A stretch of DNA of 64,000 nucleotides from an uncultured Pseudocitrobacter sp. (GCA_913778145.1 CAJYVI010000129.1:87061-151060), one strand, 5' to 3'. Numbered from the stretch's first letter, positions 8,416-18,069 are shown. Notes: a model not told the origin generated them from the sequence alone. Numbers and translations: made by a program.

Positions 8416-9033
8416 TCAGAGGTAGTTCATTTTTGCTGAGTAACTGTATAATCCTTGAATTGACTTTACCCCGAATTTCTTATATGCGCTTGAGCGCAAT
8501 GTATACACAGTTTTTTTATTTATACCCATTTTTCGTGCGATAGCCTGCATGTTTTCCCCCATTAAGACATAATTTATAACCATACCTTCTTTTCTTGTTA
8601 AAGAGATGGAACGGTTGAATATGTCCGGTAATATTTTTTCTGAAATAACATCACGAATCTGTCTTTTTAGTAAGTCTACAGGCATTCTTTTGTAGAAACA
8701 AACTTCACACGGTAAAGGTTTTATAATAGATTTGAAGATGATTAAGTTTTTATCTCTTGTTCCTAAGTTTAATAAGATCCCAAGAAAATTGGAGTTCAGA
8801 TTACGCATAGAAGCCATATCCATAATAAAATAACTTTTTTCATTCCGATTGATTTTATCAAGGTTATGATATTTTTCGGATTTTATTAACTCAACGTCAT
8901 AGGCAATCCCAGTCCTGGAAATCAACTCTGGCAAAATAGAATAAATCAAAAATCTTAATCCGTTGAAAAAATAGTTGTCATTTGTGATGATATATACTTT
9001 TGCTGTATCGCAATTTACTGCCTCAACATCCAT
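8416..9033 (-). CDS. LuxR-family transcriptional regulator, island copy A
   Basis: 205 residues, ATG at 9033 with GAGG six bases upstream. The C-terminal ~60 residues form a LuxR/FixJ-type helix-turn-helix: ISLTRKEGMVINYVLMGENM, then QAIARKMGINKKTVYTLRSS and AYKKFGVKS. The N-terminal part has alternating hydrophobic strands like a receiver domain, but I see no clear set of phosphoacceptor acidic residues, so it is probably not a normal two-component receiver. It shares PELISRTG and overall layout with the regulator at 9920-10555, which points to an old duplication. It lies upstream of, and on the same strand as, the autotransporter gene and may regulate it, alone or with another LuxR-type protein. 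Very AT-rich, as is usual for acquired DNA. Confidence 0.75.
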   Translation of the reverse strand: MDVEAVNCDTAKVYIITNDNYFFNGLRFLIYSILPELISRTGIAYDVELIKSEKYHNLDKINRNEKSYFIMDMASMRNLNSNFLGILLNLGTRDKNLIIFKSIIKPLPCEVCFYKRMPVDLLKRQIRDVISEKILPDIFNRSISLTRKEGMVINYVLMGENMQAIARKMGINKKTVYTLRSSAYKKFGVKSIQGLYSYSAKMNYL

Positions 9034-9919
9034 TTGAAACCTCAGTGTTTTTATTTTATTGTTTATTAATATAATTAAAAAAGAATAATCTGCATAGGGA
9101 TATCTATTTTGTCTTAAATTAGAATTATCTTAATTTCATTAATCTTCACTAAAAAAATATATGGTAGAATTAATTTGCACGATGCTTTTTATGGCTGATG
9201 ACTTCCCTATCCCACTGAATTTAATAGATTTAATGAGGGTATAAACTTTTTTACTTATAAAAGAATTAATTATTATTTTATCTAATGATGCGCGAATTTT
9301 CCGAAAACACGCTTATTTCACCGCTGGCGAGGGCAATAAATGAATGTCCATATTGTGAGTCAGATCACGTTTAAACATAGTGTGATAGATATGATGCCAG
9401 TTCAGCTGGTAAATCCGTAGCATAGCTATAATTACTCATTAACAATTTAACGATTTATTTTTCAATTTCATTAACATATGTGATTTAAGTTTCCACTAAC
9501 AAGTTCAATAGCTTTAAGCATGATTTATGTTATTTTTTGAAGAACCCCTGACTGGTGCGCATTCTGACGCAAGATTTGTAGCAATCTGAATACAATAAAT
9601 TCATGTTTTTTGATGCGGCTTACTGTAAATCAGTGTAATTTTAAACATTTTTGTATATGATGTTTTGTGTTACGGAAGGTTCTCTTGAATTAAAGGCTAC
9701 ACTGTTCCCTTAACGTTGTTAAACCCGGCCTAAATAAATAATTAAAATATACCATGGGAATTTCAAGTCATGTAAGGTTTGGTGGATTTATATATATATT
9801 ATATTTATATAACTTTAAACTAAACAGCTTTTATATTATTCAAAAGCTGCTTATCAAGCATAATGAGAATTGTCATGATATGATAGAGAAGTATCAACTG
9901 ACGTGTAGAGGGTTAATTA
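9034..9919. other. AT-rich control region between two divergent LuxR-type genes
   Basis: 886 bp with no supported gene. It holds a near-consensus CRP site and long A/T runs that would suit H-NS silencing. The region 9700-9919 contains short frames without ribosome sites. Confidence 0.55.
9354..9369. promoter_or_regulatory. Predicted CRP site between the regulator genes
   Basis: TGTGAGTCAGATCACG matches the TGTGA-N6-TCACA consensus except at the last base, with A/T-rich flanks. It lies 321 bp upstream of regulator A and 551 bp upstream of regulator B, suggesting cAMP-CRP input into the island. Confidence 0.55.
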
Positions 9920-10555
9920 ATGAAGTCTGTAAGGTTACTCATTGTTAGTGATAATCATTTCCTGAGGTATGGGTGGGTTTGTTTTGTTAATAAGATTCAA
10001 CCAGAACTAATATCACGTACGGGGAAGATATGTGACGTAACTACTTTCAAAAGTCCAGATTGTCTGAGTAAAAAATTTATATCTTCCGGTGTGGATTATT
10101 GCATCTTAATTGAACGCGCATTAACTAAAAAATTTTCATGGCAAAATTTTTTGAGTAAAAACAAGAGCATGGATAGCAGGGTTTTTATTATCAACGACGC
10201 AAGATCAGTTCCTAAGCTTCGTAACGATTCTATGCCATTTAAACCATCATTAGAAATGATAAGGAATTTAATAATCAAAGCAATGATTAATGATGATTAT
10301 AGTTTAGAGAACGAAATAGCCAGGGTTATCAATCAGTTAAATAAAACTGAAAGTTTATTACTTACGTTACTTATAGAGGGGAAGTCGGTTTCAGATATTG
10401 CTGCAGCATTAAAAGTTCAATCGAAAACTATTTACTACATGAGAAGTAAATTACTTAAAACTTTTGGAGTTAGTCATTTGAATGAGCTTATACGCAAAAA
10501 TAATCACTTAGATCTAGTTGATTGTCTTAAGTCAAATTGCACTGAGAATTCGTGA
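9920..10555 (+). CDS. LuxR-family transcriptional regulator, island copy B
   Basis: 211 residues, ATG at 9920 preceded by AGAGGG. The C-terminal helix-turn-helix is visible in LNKTESLLLTLLIEGKSVSD, IAAALKVQSKTIYYMRSKLL and KTFGVSHLNEL, typical of LuxR/FixJ DNA-binding domains. The N-terminal half begins VRLLIVSDNHFLRYG like a receiver, but the usual acidic pocket and Asp phosphorylation site are not clear. It is divergent from regulator A and related to it (PELISRTG and flanks). Proteins of this build, such as BglJ and YjjQ, often work as partners of other LuxR-type regulators such as RcsB; that is an analogy only. Probable target: the island autotransporter. Confidence 0.75.
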   Translation: MKSVRLLIVSDNHFLRYGWVCFVNKIQPELISRTGKICDVTTFKSPDCLSKKFISSGVDYCILIERALTKKFSWQNFLSKNKSMDSRVFIINDARSVPKLRNDSMPFKPSLEMIRNLIIKAMINDDYSLENEIARVINQLNKTESLLLTLLIEGKSVSDIAAALKVQSKTIYYMRSKLLKTFGVSHLNELIRKNNHLDLVDCLKSNCTENS

Positions 10556-11494
10556 GTTTTTCTAAGGCCTTGATCCATTTCAGCGTATTTTACAGATTTG
10601 ATGTGTACTGGGTGACTGAAAATGACGTTGAAGCCGTTCTCATTACAGATTTAAGTCACATTGCATACAGAGCTAACTATGAAGAAATATTTACTTCAGC
10701 AGGTTATGTCATGTACTGTCAGTCATGGCTATCATTCAATGTCTCCGTCTGAAACACAAAATAATACCTCGGGTAAACCTACAATACTAACTACTCCTTC
10801 GGTTAATCATTAATGATGCAGACCAGTTTTCGACGCTGGCGGAGATAATCCGTAAATATGACGGAGTGATGTACCAGACGAAAAACCCAAAGACCCTATC
10901 GCTGAAGACAGAACCGTGCCATGTTTCTTTCCAGCTGGACCTGATCACCTGACAAGAGGTTTTCGGTACAGGAAGACGGACTATTTTGACTGTCACGTTC
11001 ATAAAGTCTTTTTTATTTGCTCTGCATGCAATAATCCAAAAATAACAATAATCATCTGTTTTTTTGAGTATCATGCAACAATCTCTCACTTCTGTTCCAC
11101 AGATCCGAAAACCCCTGGTTCCGGATCTTTCTACCGCTCGCGGCGCGCAGCGGCGACAAAACACAATATGTGCCTCGCCGTCAGCTGCGTTTTCTTCTAT
11201 ATATAGTGTTTACCCTCCGCCCCGTGACCGGGTGCGCAGGAGCAGATATTGCCGCTTTGTTTATTCCCTCGCCGTGTTACACTTCCGGAAAGTTGTTATA
11301 AGACGTAAAGTCGGATCTGCCGGAAACGGTCATCCGGTAATTTAATGGCGTGGTTATAAGGCTGCTTATTATCATATCTGGTGATATTCATGTCAGGAAA
11401 AATAAGCAGAGCAATATTCAGGTGGGTGAATGATGCAGTCCTGTTCACAGTCAGTTGTGCTGCACATCATAATTACTCTGAGTTACTATTGCAT
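10556..11494. other. Decayed segment of the island
   Basis: About 940 bp without an intact gene that I can support. It includes a start-less open frame at 10791-10952 and a step from AT-rich to more GC-rich DNA around 11100-11250. Short frames on both strands lack ribosome sites. I read it as remains of older insertions. Confidence 0.5.
10791..10952 (+). pseudogene. Start-less gene remnant, 53 codons
   Basis: Directly after a TAA, a frame reads LLLRLIINDADQFSTLAEII, then RKYDGVMYQTKNPKTLSLKT, then EPCHVSFQLDLIT and a stop. There is no usable start codon but the composition is protein-like (charged/hydrophobic alternation, few rare residues). It is likely the 3' end of a lost gene. I do not recognise the family. 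Confidence 0.3.
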
Positions 11495-11803
11495 ATGAAT
11501 ACACCATCACATGAAAGCGAGCGCGTTCCGGTTTCACTTGAAACCGTCTGGCGGGCGCTGACCGCCCTCGGTCATCAGCGGCTCTGGCTCCGCCCCCCTG
11601 AGGACCATGGCGTACACACCTGGCTGATTGTCACCTGGGACGGCCTGACGGTGGCTGAACGTATCCGGGCCTCCGGCTCCGGCTCCTGGTGGCTGACCGG
11701 GGATGCCTGCGCCATCTACACCAATCCGGAACGGATCGTCCCGGACGGGCTGGAAGAGCTCACCTGGCTGTCGGTGCAGCGGCGAATGAAGGACGGATTC
11801 TGA
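11495..11803 (+). CDS. Hypothetical protein of the mobile-island type
   Basis: 102 residues from ATG at 11495; the frame also runs upstream to 11381, so the start is uncertain. The sequence (VPVSLETVWRALTALGHQRL, WLRPPEDHGVHTWLIVTWDG, later WWLTGDACAIYTNPERIVPD) is compact and soluble, with no signal peptide or membrane segment. It is clearly more GC-rich than the regulators to its left, which suggests a different origin, such as a CP4- or P4-type island cargo gene. I do not recognise its function. Confidence 0.5.
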   Translation: MNTPSHESERVPVSLETVWRALTALGHQRLWLRPPEDHGVHTWLIVTWDGLTVAERIRASGSGSWWLTGDACAIYTNPERIVPDGLEELTWLSVQRRMKDGF

Positions 11804-11946
11804 GGACGTCCTGAGATAAGTGGGGGCAAGATTTACTATCGGCAACAAAAAATAGATGAGAAGTTACGTTGTGGAGCACTTCCATAGGGAAGCGCTCTAA
11901 TGATATTTTTCCCTTTTCCTTATAAGAACAATTCTGTTAATAATTA

Positions 11947-13143
11947 TTAAGAGGCAAGTATTAAATTCGACTTTCCGAATTGACTTATATAATCCGCATA
12001 CCACTGCATCATTTCCCTCCTTCCCTCCAGATACTGCACATGGTTATATGTCCCACGTATCGCATTCTTATCCACATGCGCAAGTTGCGTTTCTATCCAT
12101 GCTGAGTTAAAGCCTTTTTCATGAAGGATAGTACTCATCGTGTGGCGGAAACCATGCCCCGTCAGTCTTCCTTTATATCCTAATAGCTCAATCACCTGAT
12201 TAACGCTCTCCTTTGAGATCGGCTTCGTTCGATCATTGCGTCCGACGAAAACCAGTGGGTATAGCCCCGTAATAGGCTTTAATGACTCAAAAAGTGAGAC
12301 AACCTGATTCGACATCGGAACGATGTGTGGTCGTTTCATCTTCATCACTTCAGCAGGGATCTCCCATAGCTGCTTTTCAAAATTGATATCCTCCCAGCGG
12401 GCAAAACGTAATTCCTGAGTTCGTACCCCTGTAAGCATGATGATTTGAGTCGCAGTCTTAGTAATAACGCTACCGGTGTACCCGGCAAGATCCCTAAGAA
12501 AGTGAGGGAGTTCTTCGGCAGTCAGGAATGGAAAATGTGTTTTCTTAGGTGTTGCGAGGGCTGTGGCGAGATCGGGTGTTGGATTGTATTCAGCGCGTCC
12601 GGTCACGATTGCATGACGGAATACTTCACCGCAGCGCTGTCTGACTTTACGCATCTTTTCTAATGCGCCACGTTTTTCCATCCGGCGAAGAGTTTCCAAC
12701 AATTCCATGGGCTTAATTTCAGCTATGGGACGCTTACCGATGTAGGGAAAAATATCCTTTTCAAAGGTATCAATAATTTCATCACGACAACGTAGCGACC
12801 AACGATCCGCTCTCAGTTGATGCCATTCCCGGGCAATAGCTTCGAAGGTATTTTCATAGTTAAGCTTTTGAGCGATTTTCTCTGCTTTTTTTAGCTCTCC
12901 GGGATCGCTTCCAGCAGATAGTAACTTTTTCGCAGCTTCACGTTTTTCACGAGCTTGAGCGAGAGAAACCTCGGGATAAACGCCGAAAGCAAGGCGCTTT
13001 TCTTTACCCGCATAACGATACTTTAAACGCCAATAGCGTGAGCCGTTGGTGGTTACTTCAAGGTAGAGGCCTCCACCATCAGATAGCTTGTACGGCTTCT
13101 CTTTGGGCTTGGCTGTGTCGATTTGTCTGACTGTTAGCTTCAT
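11947..13143 (-). CDS. int: P4-type tyrosine integrase
   Basis: 398 residues from the ATG at 13143, chosen because P4-type integrases usually start close to the KPKEKPYKLSDGGGLYLEV segment; an ATG nine bases upstream is also possible. The N-terminal arm-binding DUF4102-type domain is followed by a SAM-like core-binding domain and a C-terminal catalytic domain. Catalytic residues are visible: Arg in GVRTQELRF, the HGFRHT box, His in QLAHVD, and the Tyr in IRGTYNH. It catalyses site-specific recombination at the 3' end of selC, about 160 bp from its start, and is oriented away from the tRNA gene. It appears intact, so it could still be active, but no excisionase gene was identified. Confidence 0.93.
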   Translation of the reverse strand: MKLTVRQIDTAKPKEKPYKLSDGGGLYLEVTTNGSRYWRLKYRYAGKEKRLAFGVYPEVSLAQAREKREAAKKLLSAGSDPGELKKAEKIAQKLNYENTFEAIAREWHQLRADRWSLRCRDEIIDTFEKDIFPYIGKRPIAEIKPMELLETLRRMEKRGALEKMRKVRQRCGEVFRHAIVTGRAEYNPTPDLATALATPKKTHFPFLTAEELPHFLRDLAGYTGSVITKTATQIIMLTGVRTQELRFARWEDINFEKQLWEIPAEVMKMKRPHIVPMSNQVVSLFESLKPITGLYPLVFVGRNDRTKPISKESVNQVIELLGYKGRLTGHGFRHTMSTILHEKGFNSAWIETQLAHVDKNAIRGTYNHVQYLEGRREMMQWYADYISQFGKSNLILAS

Positions 13144-13172
13144 TGGAGGCATCTCAAAATGGGGCTATAAAT

Positions 13173-13194
13173 CATGCCCCCCATTATGCCCCCA
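13173..13194. repeat. Direct repeat CATGCCCCC-N-ATTATGCCCCCA, right copy
   Basis: Matches the left copy at 4564-4585 in 21 of 22 bases and lies between the integrase start and selC. Candidate integrase arm-binding site, or autoregulatory site of the int promoter. Confidence 0.6.
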
Positions 13195-13296
13195 GAATGC
13201 ACTTGATTCTGGTGGAGACAGTTGAACTCGGGAGAACATAATTGGCAGTAATTGGGGGTGTTATAGGGGATTTACTTGAGACAGTGGAGTTCAGTA

Positions 13297-13327
13297 GAGG
13301 CAAATTGGCGGAAGATCACAGGAGTCG
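13297..13327. repeat. att site at the selC 3' end
   Basis: Runs from GAGGCA outside the tRNA gene through TTGGCGGAAGATCACAGG into its T-arm end. It is the complete counterpart of the degenerate copy at 4481-4507, and selC is left intact by the integration. Confidence 0.7.
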
Positions 13328-13400
13328 AACCTGCCCGGGGCCGCTGGCGGCCCCAACTGGATTTGAAGTCCAGCCACCTCACCGGAGATGACGATCTTCC
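13306..13400 (-). tRNA. selC: tRNA-Sec (selenocysteine, UCA anticodon)
   Basis: 95 nt including an encoded CCA end, matching E. coli selC almost throughout. Features seen on the minus strand are acceptor GGAAGATC / GATCTTCC, the long extra arm GGGGCCGC-CAGC-GGCCCC region, the T-arm GGTTCGACTCC, and the anticodon loop ACTTCAAAT giving TCA. The long acceptor and variable arm mark it as tRNA-Sec, which decodes UGA with SelB. It is a classic integration site for islands (LEE, SPI-3, PAI-I). It lies on the opposite strand to yicI. Confidence 0.97.
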
Positions 13401-13801
13401 GCGCCTCGATTGCTACATGGAGGCGGGGCGCATTATAGCTACTTTCAGGCATTTACCACATCTTTTAATGCATCTTTTTGGGATTCATTTGGTACTTATC
13501 ACCCGCGTGAATGTCCTGTTCAGGACAAAACCCCATAAAATCCACGAGTTACACTTCGACACATTCTCTAGTCCTACCGCGATCACAGAAATCAAGAAAC
13601 GTAATTTGATAACGAGATATCGGAATTCTCCTTGCCGATAAGATGGTTTACAAAAGCCGGAATTGGCGCCACCTGAGCACATTGTATTCAGCACGTAACT
13701 GGAACCCCGAAAAGGCATGGGCGAACTGGCGCGGGGCGCAATCAACAAGAATTTGGACATGTACCCGAAGCAAAATCATTACAGAGTTAAGAGGACGAAC
13801 T
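13401..13801. other. Region between selC and yicI
   Basis: 401 bp with the selC and yicI promoters. From about 13643 the yicI frame is open upstream of its ATG, and another frame reads [20 protein letters not shown] before ending inside yicI. These may be remains of a gene formerly upstream; K-12 has the transporter gene yicJ there. Confidence 0.45.
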
Positions 13802-16120
13802 ATGAAAATCAGTGATGGAAACTGGCTGATCCAACCGGGTCTCAATCTTATCCACCCCATCCAGGTGTTCGATGTCGAACAGCACGGTAATGAGATGGTG
13901 GTTTATGCTGCGCCGCGCGATGTGCGTGAGCGTACCTGGCAGCTGGATACCCCAATGTTTACGTTGCGCTTTTTTGCTCCACAGGAAGGCGTGGTCGGTG
14001 TGCGTATCGAACACTTCCAGGGAGCATTAAACAACGGCCCGCACTATCCGCTGAATGTTCTGAAGGACGTGAAAGTCGATATGCAGAACACCGCCGAATT
14101 TGCCGAGCTGAAAAGCGGCAACCTCAGTGTGCGCGTCACCAAAGGTGAGTTCTGGTCGCTCGATTTCCTGCGCAACGGCGTGCGAATTACCGGTTCTCAG
14201 GTGAAAAACAACGGTTACGTGCAGGACGGCAATACCGGTAAAAACTACTTGTTCGAGCGTCTGGACCTGGGCGTGGGTGAAACGGTGTATGGCCTGGGCG
14301 AGCGCTTTACCGCGCTGGTGCGTAACGGCCAGACGGTTGATACCTGGAACCGCGACGGCGGCACCAGTACTGAGCAGTCGTATAAAAACATTCCGTTCTA
14401 CATTACCAACCGCGGTTACGGCGTGCTGGTAAATCACCCGGAAAACGTCTCGTTCGAAATTGGATCAGAAAAAGTCTCGAAAGTGCAGTTCAGCGTGGAA
14501 GGCGAGTATCTGGAATATTTCGTGATCGACGGCCCGACACCTAAAGATGTGCTCAATCGCTATACCCAGTTCACCGGTCGCCCGGCGCTGCCGCCAGCAT
14601 GGTCTTTTGGCCTGTGGCTCACCACGTCGTTCACCACCAACTACGACGAAGCAACCGTGAACAGCTTTATCGACGGTATGGCTGAACGCAACCTGCCGCT
14701 GCACGTTTTCCACTTCGACTGCTTCTGGATGAAAGCCTTCCAGTGGTGTGATTTTGAGTGGGATCCGGTGACCTTCCCGGACCCGAAAGGCATGATTCAG
14801 CGCCTGAAAGAGAAAGGGCTGAAGGTGTGCGTGTGGATTAACCCGTACATCGGCCAAAAATCGCCGGTTTTCCAGGAACTGAAAGAGAAGGGATATCTGC
14901 TTAAACGCCCGGATGGGTCGATCTGGCAGTGGGATAAATGGCAGCCCGGCCTGGCAATTTACGACTTCACCAACCCGGATGCCTGCCAGTGGTACGCCGA
15001 CAAGCTGAAAGGCCTGGTGGATATTGGCGTCGACTGCTTCAAAACGGACTTTGGCGAACGTATCCCGACGGATGTTCAGTGGTTCGACGGTTCCGATCCG
15101 CAGAAAATGCACAACCACTATGCCTTTATCTACAACGAAATGGTGTGGAACGTGCTGAAAGAAACCGTGGGCGAGGAAGAGGCGGTGCTGTTCGCCCGTT
15201 CCGCCTCCGTGGGCGCGCAACAGTTCCCTGTTCACTGGGGCGGTGACTGCTACGCCAACTACGAATCCATGGCGGAAAGCCTGCGCGGCGGCCTGTCGAT
15301 TGGTCTCTCCGGCTTCGGCTTCTGGAGCCACGATATCGGCGGCTTTGAAAACACCGCCCCGGCGGATGTCTACAAACGCTGGTGCGCATTCGGCCTCTTC
15401 TCAAGCCATAGCCGCCTGCACGGCAGCAAATCTTACCGTGTACCGTGGGCGTACGACGAAGAGTCCTGCGATGTGGTGCGTTTCTTCACCGAAATGAAGT
15501 GCCGCATGATGCCGTATCTCTATCGTCAGGCGGCGCTGGCGCACGAGCAGGGCACGCCGATGCTGCGCGCGATGATGCTGGAATTCCCGAACGACCCGGC
15601 ATGCGACTACCTCGACCGCCAGTATATGCTTGGCGATGCCATGATGGTGGCGCCGGTGTTCTCGGAAGTGGGCGATGTGCAGTTCTACCTGCCGGAAGGC
15701 CGCTGGACGCACCTGTGGCACAACGATGAAGTACAGGGCAGCCGCTGGCATAAACAGCAGCACGACTTCCTGAGCCTGCCGGTGTATGTCCGCGACAACA
15801 CCCTGCTGGCATTGGGAAACAACAACCAGAAACCGAACTACGCGTGGCATGAAGGTACCGAATTCCAGCTCTTCTGTCTGGATGATGGCCGTGAAGCTCT
15901 CTGCACCGTTCCGGCGGCGGATGGTTCAGCCGCATTCATCCTGAAAGCGGTGCGCGCGGGTAACACCATCACGGTGACCGGTGAAGGCAACGCGCGTGAC
16001 TGGACGTTGTGCCTGCGTAACGTTGCGCATGTTGCTCAGGTTCAGGGCGGAACGGTATCTCAAAGTGAATGGGGTACGGTGATTACCGCCAGCGGAAATT
16101 CCCTCACGATCGCACTTTAA
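13802..16120 (+). CDS. yicI: Alpha-xylosidase, GH31
   Basis: 772 residues, the same length as E. coli YicI, starting [19 protein letters not shown] at 13802 with AAGAGGACG upstream. It hydrolyses alpha-xylosidic ends, for example isoprimeverose from xyloglucan, in the cytoplasm. The nucleophile Asp416 is present in [11 protein letters not shown] and the acid/base Asp482 in [20 protein letters not shown]. An N-terminal beta-sandwich, a central (beta/alpha)8 barrel and C-terminal beta-domains fit GH31. In K-12 it follows a transporter gene, yicJ; here no yicJ is seen and a terminator follows directly. A GH13 glucosidase and a transporter come next on the same strand. Confidence 0.97.
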   Translation: MKISDGNWLIQPGLNLIHPIQVFDVEQHGNEMVVYAAPRDVRERTWQLDTPMFTLRFFAPQEGVVGVRIEHFQGALNNGPHYPLNVLKDVKVDMQNTAEFAELKSGNLSVRVTKGEFWSLDFLRNGVRITGSQVKNNGYVQDGNTGKNYLFERLDLGVGETVYGLGERFTALVRNGQTVDTWNRDGGTSTEQSYKNIPFYITNRGYGVLVNHPENVSFEIGSEKVSKVQFSVEGEYLEYFVIDGPTPKDVLNRYTQFTGRPALPPAWSFGLWLTTSFTTNYDEATVNSFIDGMAERNLPLHVFHFDCFWMKAFQWCDFEWDPVTFPDPKGMIQRLKEKGLKVCVWINPYIGQKSPVFQELKEKGYLLKRPDGSIWQWDKWQPGLAIYDFTNPDACQWYADKLKGLVDIGVDCFKTDFGERIPTDVQWFDGSDPQKMHNHYAFIYNEMVWNVLKETVGEEEAVLFARSASVGAQQFPVHWGGDCYANYESMAESLRGGLSIGLSGFGFWSHDIGGFENTAPADVYKRWCAFGLFSSHSRLHGSKSYRVPWAYDEESCDVVRFFTEMKCRMMPYLYRQAALAHEQGTPMLRAMMLEFPNDPACDYLDRQYMLGDAMMVAPVFSEVGDVQFYLPEGRWTHLWHNDEVQGSRWHKQQHDFLSLPVYVRDNTLLALGNNNQKPNYAWHEGTEFQLFCLDDGREALCTVPAADGSAAFILKAVRAGNTITVTGEGNARDWTLCLRNVAHVAQVQGGTVSQSEWGTVITASGNSLTIAL

Positions 16121-16128
16121 TATCCTCA

Positions 16129-16160
16129 GCCTCTCTCATTTTTCGGGAGAGGCATTTTTT
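16129..16160 (+). terminator. Rho-independent terminator after yicI
   Basis: Stem GCCTCTC / GAGAGGC, then ATTTTTT, 8 bp after the yicI stop. It separates yicI from the downstream glucosidase gene, which must have its own promoter in 16160-16375. Confidence 0.85.
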
Positions 16161-16375
16161 CCTAAAACGCCAGACGTATATTTGAGACGGCTATCACGTA
16201 ATCTCATTATTTTACACTTTAGAGTTTTAATATCATGATGTTGCCTCCGGTGGTACTCATCATTAATAACTAAGGGTGAAAGGTATCCATAGAAATAACA
16301 CTAATAAATAAAATATATCTTTCTGCCGGAAAAATAAACTTTTAGATATTAAACTTCTAATAAGGAGATTTTCCT

Positions 16376-18052
16376 ATGGCCGAGTGGTGGAGAAATGCTG
16401 TCATCTATCAAATTTATCCCGCAAGCTTTCAGGATTCAAATAATGATGGAGTGGGTGATATTCCCGGCATTATAAGTCGTCTGGAGTACCTTAAAAAACT
16501 GGGTGTGGATATTATTTGGTTAAGCCCTGTTTACAAATCCCCACAGGTTGATAACGGTTATGATATTTCTGATTACCGTGATATTAACCCTACCTTCGGC
16601 ACGATGGCCGATTTCGATGCCCTTCTGGAAAAGGCTCACGCGCTGGGTCTGAAAATAATGATGGATCTGGTTGTTAACCATACCTCCGATCAACACGCAT
16701 GGTTTAAAGCCTCTGCTTCCGGGAAAGATAACCCTTACCGGGATTATTATATCTGGCGCGACGGTACGCAGGAGCAGCCGCCGAACAACTGGGGTTCTTT
16801 CTTTATGGGGCCTGGCTGGCAGTATGACTCCAGCACGGAGCAATGCTACCTGCATCTTTTTGCCAAAGAACAGCCTGATTTAAACTGGGAAAACCCGGCG
16901 GTACGTGCCGATGTGTACGACATGATGAACTGGTGGTTGGATAAAGGCGTGGATGGCTTCCGTATGGATGTGATCAACTATATTTCCAAACCTGATGGCC
17001 TGCCGGATGCAGTACGTTCTCCCGATGCCAGCTACGCGAACCCGGAACCGCTGGTTGCAAACGGGCCTAAAATTCATAGCTGGCTTCAGGAGATGAATCA
17101 TGAAGTGTTGCGTAACCGCCGGGTAGTGACGGTGGGCGAAACGCCTGGGGTAACGACCGAAGAAGCGGAGCGTTACGCCAGCCTCAAGGGTAACGAACTT
17201 AGCATGGTGTTCCAGTTCGAACATATGGCACTGGATACCAGTCCAAACCCGGTTCTGGGGCGCTGGGCAGAACGGAAAGCATCGCTGCGCGACCTGCGCG
17301 CCAACCTGAGTAAATGGCAAACCGCTCTGCACGGAAAAGCATGGAACTCTCTGTACTGGAATAATCACGATCAACCACGCGTGGTTTCCCGCTTCGGCGA
17401 CGACTCATCAGAAACCACCCGCGTACTTAGCGCGAAAATGCTGGCAACGCTGCTTCACATGCAGCAGGGCACGCCGTTTATTTATGAAGGGGAAGAGATT
17501 GGCATGACCAATGCCAATTTTACCCAACTGAGCGACTATGTGGATATCGATTCACTTAACGCATATCAGGAAATTGTCGTCGAGCAAAAATTACTGGATG
17601 ACGCTACGATGTTACGCTGCCTGGCGAAGCACAGCCGTGATAATGCCAGAACGCCAATGCAGTGGAGCGACGCAGTGAATGCCGGTTTCTCGGAAAATAA
17701 AACATGGGAGAAAGTTAACCCGAATTACCGTGATATTAATGTTGAAAATGCGCTCAACGATCCGAACTCTATTTTTTATCATTATCAAAAACTCATTCAC
17801 CTACGTCATACGTTACCGGTTATTACTGATGGAATGTATCAATTAGTTGAAGGGAATGAAGCTGACGACGAAATATACGCCTTTACGCGCAAAAATGCGG
17901 ATACCACTCTGTTTGTCTTGCTTAATTACACCAACGACACGCATACCCGCGATTACGCTATTCCGGCCGGTGCGAAACGGATAATCAGTAATTACGCGGA
18001 TGACGAAGGGCAAACGCTGCGTCCTTATGAAGCCAAAGTTTATCAATTCTGA
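16376..18052 (+). CDS. GH13 alpha-glucosidase (oligo-1,6-glucosidase type)
   Basis: 558 residues, no signal peptide, so cytoplasmic. AAGGAG precedes the ATG. It has all GH13 signatures: Asp198 nucleophile in GFRMDVINY, Glu255 in VTVGETPGV, and Asp332 in WNNHDQPRV, at nearly the positions of bacterial oligo-1,6-glucosidases. The N-terminus MAEWWRNAVIYQIYPASFQD is typical of the isomaltase/trehalose-6-P hydrolase branch. I see no RLDRD isomerisation motif, so it is a hydrolase and not a sucrose isomerase. The substrate is probably isomaltose- or palatinose-like sugars; with no phosphotransferase gene nearby, unphosphorylated sugar is more likely. It forms an operon with the transporter 17 bp downstream. 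Confidence 0.88.
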   Translation: MAEWWRNAVIYQIYPASFQDSNNDGVGDIPGIISRLEYLKKLGVDIIWLSPVYKSPQVDNGYDISDYRDINPTFGTMADFDALLEKAHALGLKIMMDLVVNHTSDQHAWFKASASGKDNPYRDYYIWRDGTQEQPPNNWGSFFMGPGWQYDSSTEQCYLHLFAKEQPDLNWENPAVRADVYDMMNWWLDKGVDGFRMDVINYISKPDGLPDAVRSPDASYANPEPLVANGPKIHSWLQEMNHEVLRNRRVVTVGETPGVTTEEAERYASLKGNELSMVFQFEHMALDTSPNPVLGRWAERKASLRDLRANLSKWQTALHGKAWNSLYWNNHDQPRVVSRFGDDSSETTRVLSAKMLATLLHMQQGTPFIYEGEEIGMTNANFTQLSDYVDIDSLNAYQEIVVEQKLLDDATMLRCLAKHSRDNARTPMQWSDAVNAGFSENKTWEKVNPNYRDINVENALNDPNSIFYHYQKLIHLRHTLPVITDGMYQLVEGNEADDEIYAFTRKNADTTLFVLLNYTNDTHTRDYAIPAGAKRIISNYADDEGQTLRPYEAKVYQF

Positions 18053-18069
18053 CACAGGGAAAGGTGAAG

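Noticed and set aside
9292..9378. 28-codon frame with a CxxC pair resembling the start of IS1 InsA
   Set aside because: Too short, no further IS1 similarity nearby, and it spans the CRP site.
10552..10752. 66-codon frame overlapping the stop of LuxR-type regulator B
   Set aside because: GTG start without a ribosome site, no recognisable domain; coupling by overlap alone is not enough.
10787..11164. 125-codon minus-strand frame
   Set aside because: Cys/Arg-rich, unlike a folded protein, and it overlaps the more protein-like remnant on the other strand.
14465..15331. 288-codon minus-strand frame opposite yicI
   Set aside because: Shadow of the high-GC yicI coding sequence with His/Arg-rich composition and no start signals.
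16376..18052. Sucrose isomerase / isomaltulose synthase
   Set aside because: The RLDRD-type isomerisation motif was not found, so plain hydrolase is the safer call.
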